From WM-3-3 sp041660045 (lineage in GTDB: Bacteria; Pseudomonadota; Gammaproteobacteria; Methylococcales; Methylomonadaceae): a stretch of DNA of 59,432 nt. The notes beneath the pieces were generated by a model. It was given only the letters and a program-made list of their open reading frames with translations. It did no database searches and was not told where the DNA came from. Each line of letters begins with the position of its first letter. Position 1 is the stretch's first letter. This document shows positions 58,194 through 59,432 of this stretch, one piece after another. The DNA is taken from contig JBAZXA010000015.1 of the NCBI GenBank assembly GCA_041660045.1, positions 1-59,432 of the forward strand. The letters run 5' to 3'. The position numbers and the translations under genes were made by a program.

Positions 58194-59432
58194 TCACATT
58201 GCCAAATTATCTACAGTTTGTCCGGTGAGAGCAGTTTTAATGCTGATATCCATCCGTCGTCCGGCGAATTCCAGGCTGTCCTGGTTCAATTTTTCGCTGA
58301 CTTGTTTAATTAATTGCCAATCTGTGCCCGCCATAGCGACACGTAGTGCTTCTAATGATCCGGTAATCATCGCCAATTCTTCGGCTGATAATAAATGGCT
58401 GTCTTCAGCCAATGCCACTTCGGTGGCATCAATCAAGCGTAAGGCATCAACACGGTGCTCTTCCAAGCGCCGCGCTTCAATATCAGCCTGGGCATTGGCA
58501 AAAGAGTCCTGTAACATCTGGGTGATGTCATTGTCATTCAAGCCATAAGACGGCTTAACTTCAATTTTTGCCTCGATACCACTGAGTTCTTCGCAGGCTG
58601 AAACCGATAACAAACCATCGGCATCAACCTGAAAAGTAACCCGAATACGGGCTGCACCAGCCGCCATAGGCGGAATGCCTTGCAATTCAAAGCGGGCCAA
58701 GGAGCGACAATCGCTGATTAATTCGCGTTCACCTTGCAAAACGTGGAAACTCATCGCCGTTTGGCCATCTTTAAAGGTGGTGAAATCTTGTGCCCGGGCA
58801 ACGGGGATAGTCGAATTCCGTGAAATGACTTTTTCCATCAAGCCACCCATGGTTTCAATCCCTAATGACAACGGAATCACGTCAAGCAACAACCAATCTT
58901 CTGCCGTCTTGTTACCCGCTAAAACATTGGCCTGGATAGCTGCACCTAAGGCCACCACTTTATCGGGGTCTAGATTAGTTAAGGGTTCTTGCTCAAAGTA
59001 CTTGCCAACCGCGTGTTGTATGCAGGGCATTCTTGTTGCACCACCCACCATCACCACGCCATTAACCTCATCAAGGCCAAGGCCGGCATCACGCAATGCT
59101 TTACGCACCGGGGTTAGGGTACGGTTAACTAAATCGGCCGCCAAACTCTCGAATGTTTCCGCAGAGATGTCTAGGCTTAACACGGCACCGTTACGGTCGG
59201 TAATTTCCAATGTGGTTTGGGCAACACTGCTGAGCCGTTCTTTGCAGGTACGTGCTGCGCTAAGCAAGGCATTGGCTTCGGTCATCGATGGTTGCAGTTG
59301 CCACTGTGCCAACGCCCAATCATAAATGACACGGTCAAAATCATCACCGCCTAAAGCCGGGTCGCCATTGGTGGCCAACACTTCAAATACACCACGGGAA
59401 AGCCGTAGGATGGAAATGTCAAAGGTCCCGCC
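58194..59432 (-). CDS. hscA: Fe-S assembly chaperone HscA, C-terminal part (continues into 1..751)
   Basis: Remainder of the chaperone whose start is at 751; bases 59306-59432 duplicate 1-127. Contains the second half of the ATPase domain (GGDDFDRVIYDWA, VVMVGGATRMPCIQ) and the substrate-binding domain (LLLDVIPLSLGIETMGG, FELQGIPPMAAGAARIRVTF) with the helical lid. Frames agree across the junction (751 and 59381 are in the same phase after subtracting 59305). Confidence 0.95.
   Translation of the reverse strand, partial: GGTFDISILRLSRGVFEVLATNGDPALGGDDFDRVIYDWALAQWQLQPSMTEANALLSAARTCKERLSSVAQTTLEITDRNGAVLSLDISAETFESLAADLVNRTLTPVRKALRDAGLGLDEVNGVVMVGGATRMPCIQHAVGKYFEQEPLTNLDPDKVVALGAAIQANVLAGNKTAEDWLLLDVIPLSLGIETMGGLMEKVISRNSTIPVARAQDFTTFKDGQTAMSFHVLQGERELISDCRSLARFELQGIPPMAAGAARIRVTFQVDADGLLSVSACEELSGIEAKIEVKPSYGLNDNDITQMLQDSFANAQADIEARRLEEHRVDALRLIDATEVALAEDSHLLSAEELAMITGSLEALRVAMAGTDWQLIKQVSEKLNQDSLEFAGRRMDISIKTALTGQTVDNLAM
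59306..59432. repeat. Terminal direct repeat, right copy (circular overlap)
   Basis: Identical to 1-127. Should be trimmed to give the 59,305-bp circle. Confidence 0.95.

Noticed and set aside
58675..59325. 216-aa open frame on the plus strand
   Set aside because: Antisense to hscA, low-complexity composition and no recognisable domain.

Overview
The window is a closed circular replicon. Its last 127 bases (59306-59432) repeat its first 127 exactly, so the true molecule is 59,305 bp, and the gene cut by the ends (hscA) reads through the junction in frame. It carries its own replication and partition block (Rep_3-type initiator with iterons, ParA, ParB, two copies of a likely parS palindrome). 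Almost everything else is a nitrogen-fixation island with molybdenum nitrogenase (NifHDK). I see no relaxase, type IV secretion genes, housekeeping genes, rRNA or tRNA. The gene types (gammaproteobacterial IscS/HscA/Fdx, GrxD, YggX, ClpX, Azotobacter-like FeSII, Shethna I and LRV proteins) point to an aerobic gammaproteobacterial diazotroph. A methanotroph of the Methylococcales is my best guess, but the sequence does not prove it.

Layout, following the circle. (1) 5'->3' on the minus strand from 3738 down through the junction to 55479: iscS-iscU-erpA-iscA-hscB-hscA-fdx-nifV-nifW-Shethna I ferredoxin-TPR protein. This is a complete Isc cluster-assembly operon joined to homocitrate synthase and nitrogenase-protection genes. 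(2) 4090-8336, minus: nifA, cysE, clpX. (3) 8747-16177, plus: an operon of a lone Fe-S/CCG oxidoreductase half, a flavin amine-oxidase-like protein, an unusual AAA+ ATPase, a fumarylacetoacetase-family protein, a glutathione S-transferase and small unknown proteins. (4) 16218-21348: Rieske proteins, SelO, small unknowns, and a minus-strand fmdB-grxD-yggX-orf group. (5) 21795-25496: parB, parA, origin, repA. (6) 25843-35401, plus: a 17-gene run from nifB through fdxN, IscA-like, TPR, LRV, two nifZ, nifS, nifT, a DegT-like protein, two [2Fe-2S] ferredoxins, SIR2-like and BolA. (7) 35679-40168, minus: response-regulator-like protein, truncated haemoglobin, an unknown, draT, draG, nifO, rhdN. (8) 40702-52931, plus: nifH, nifD, nifK, FeSII, nifE, nifN, Rieske, nifX, DUF269, CCE_0567-like, fdxB, nifQ, ygfZ, apaG. 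(9) 53214-55423: a serine resolvase and a broken Tn3-type transposase relic, then alanine dehydrogenase.

The blocks are tied together by a NifA/sigma-54 network readable in the DNA. Eight -24/-12 promoters (upstream of iscS, clpX, the 8747 operon, the 17144 operon, fmdB, nifB, the response-regulator operon and nifH) lie near eight TGT-N10-ACA NifA sites. NifA carries the cysteine pattern of oxygen-responsive NifA proteins and there is no nifL. Activity control is supplied by DraT/DraG, oxygen protection by FeSII, NifW and possibly the haemoglobin, Fe-S supply by Isc plus NifS, and cofactor synthesis by NifB, NifEN, NifQ, NifV and NifX. Missing here and presumably supplied by the host are full-length NifU, NifM, NifL, molybdate transport, a flavodoxin and an Rnf or Fix electron route.

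The most striking points are: the whole diazotrophy programme on one small non-conjugative circular replicon; an undescribed NifA-driven redox/AAA+ operon; a NifE fused to a BFD-type [2Fe-2S] domain in a cluster without NifU; a pseudo-receiver lacking its phospho-acceptor aspartate at the head of the draTG operon; and a DegT-family protein lacking the PLP lysine.
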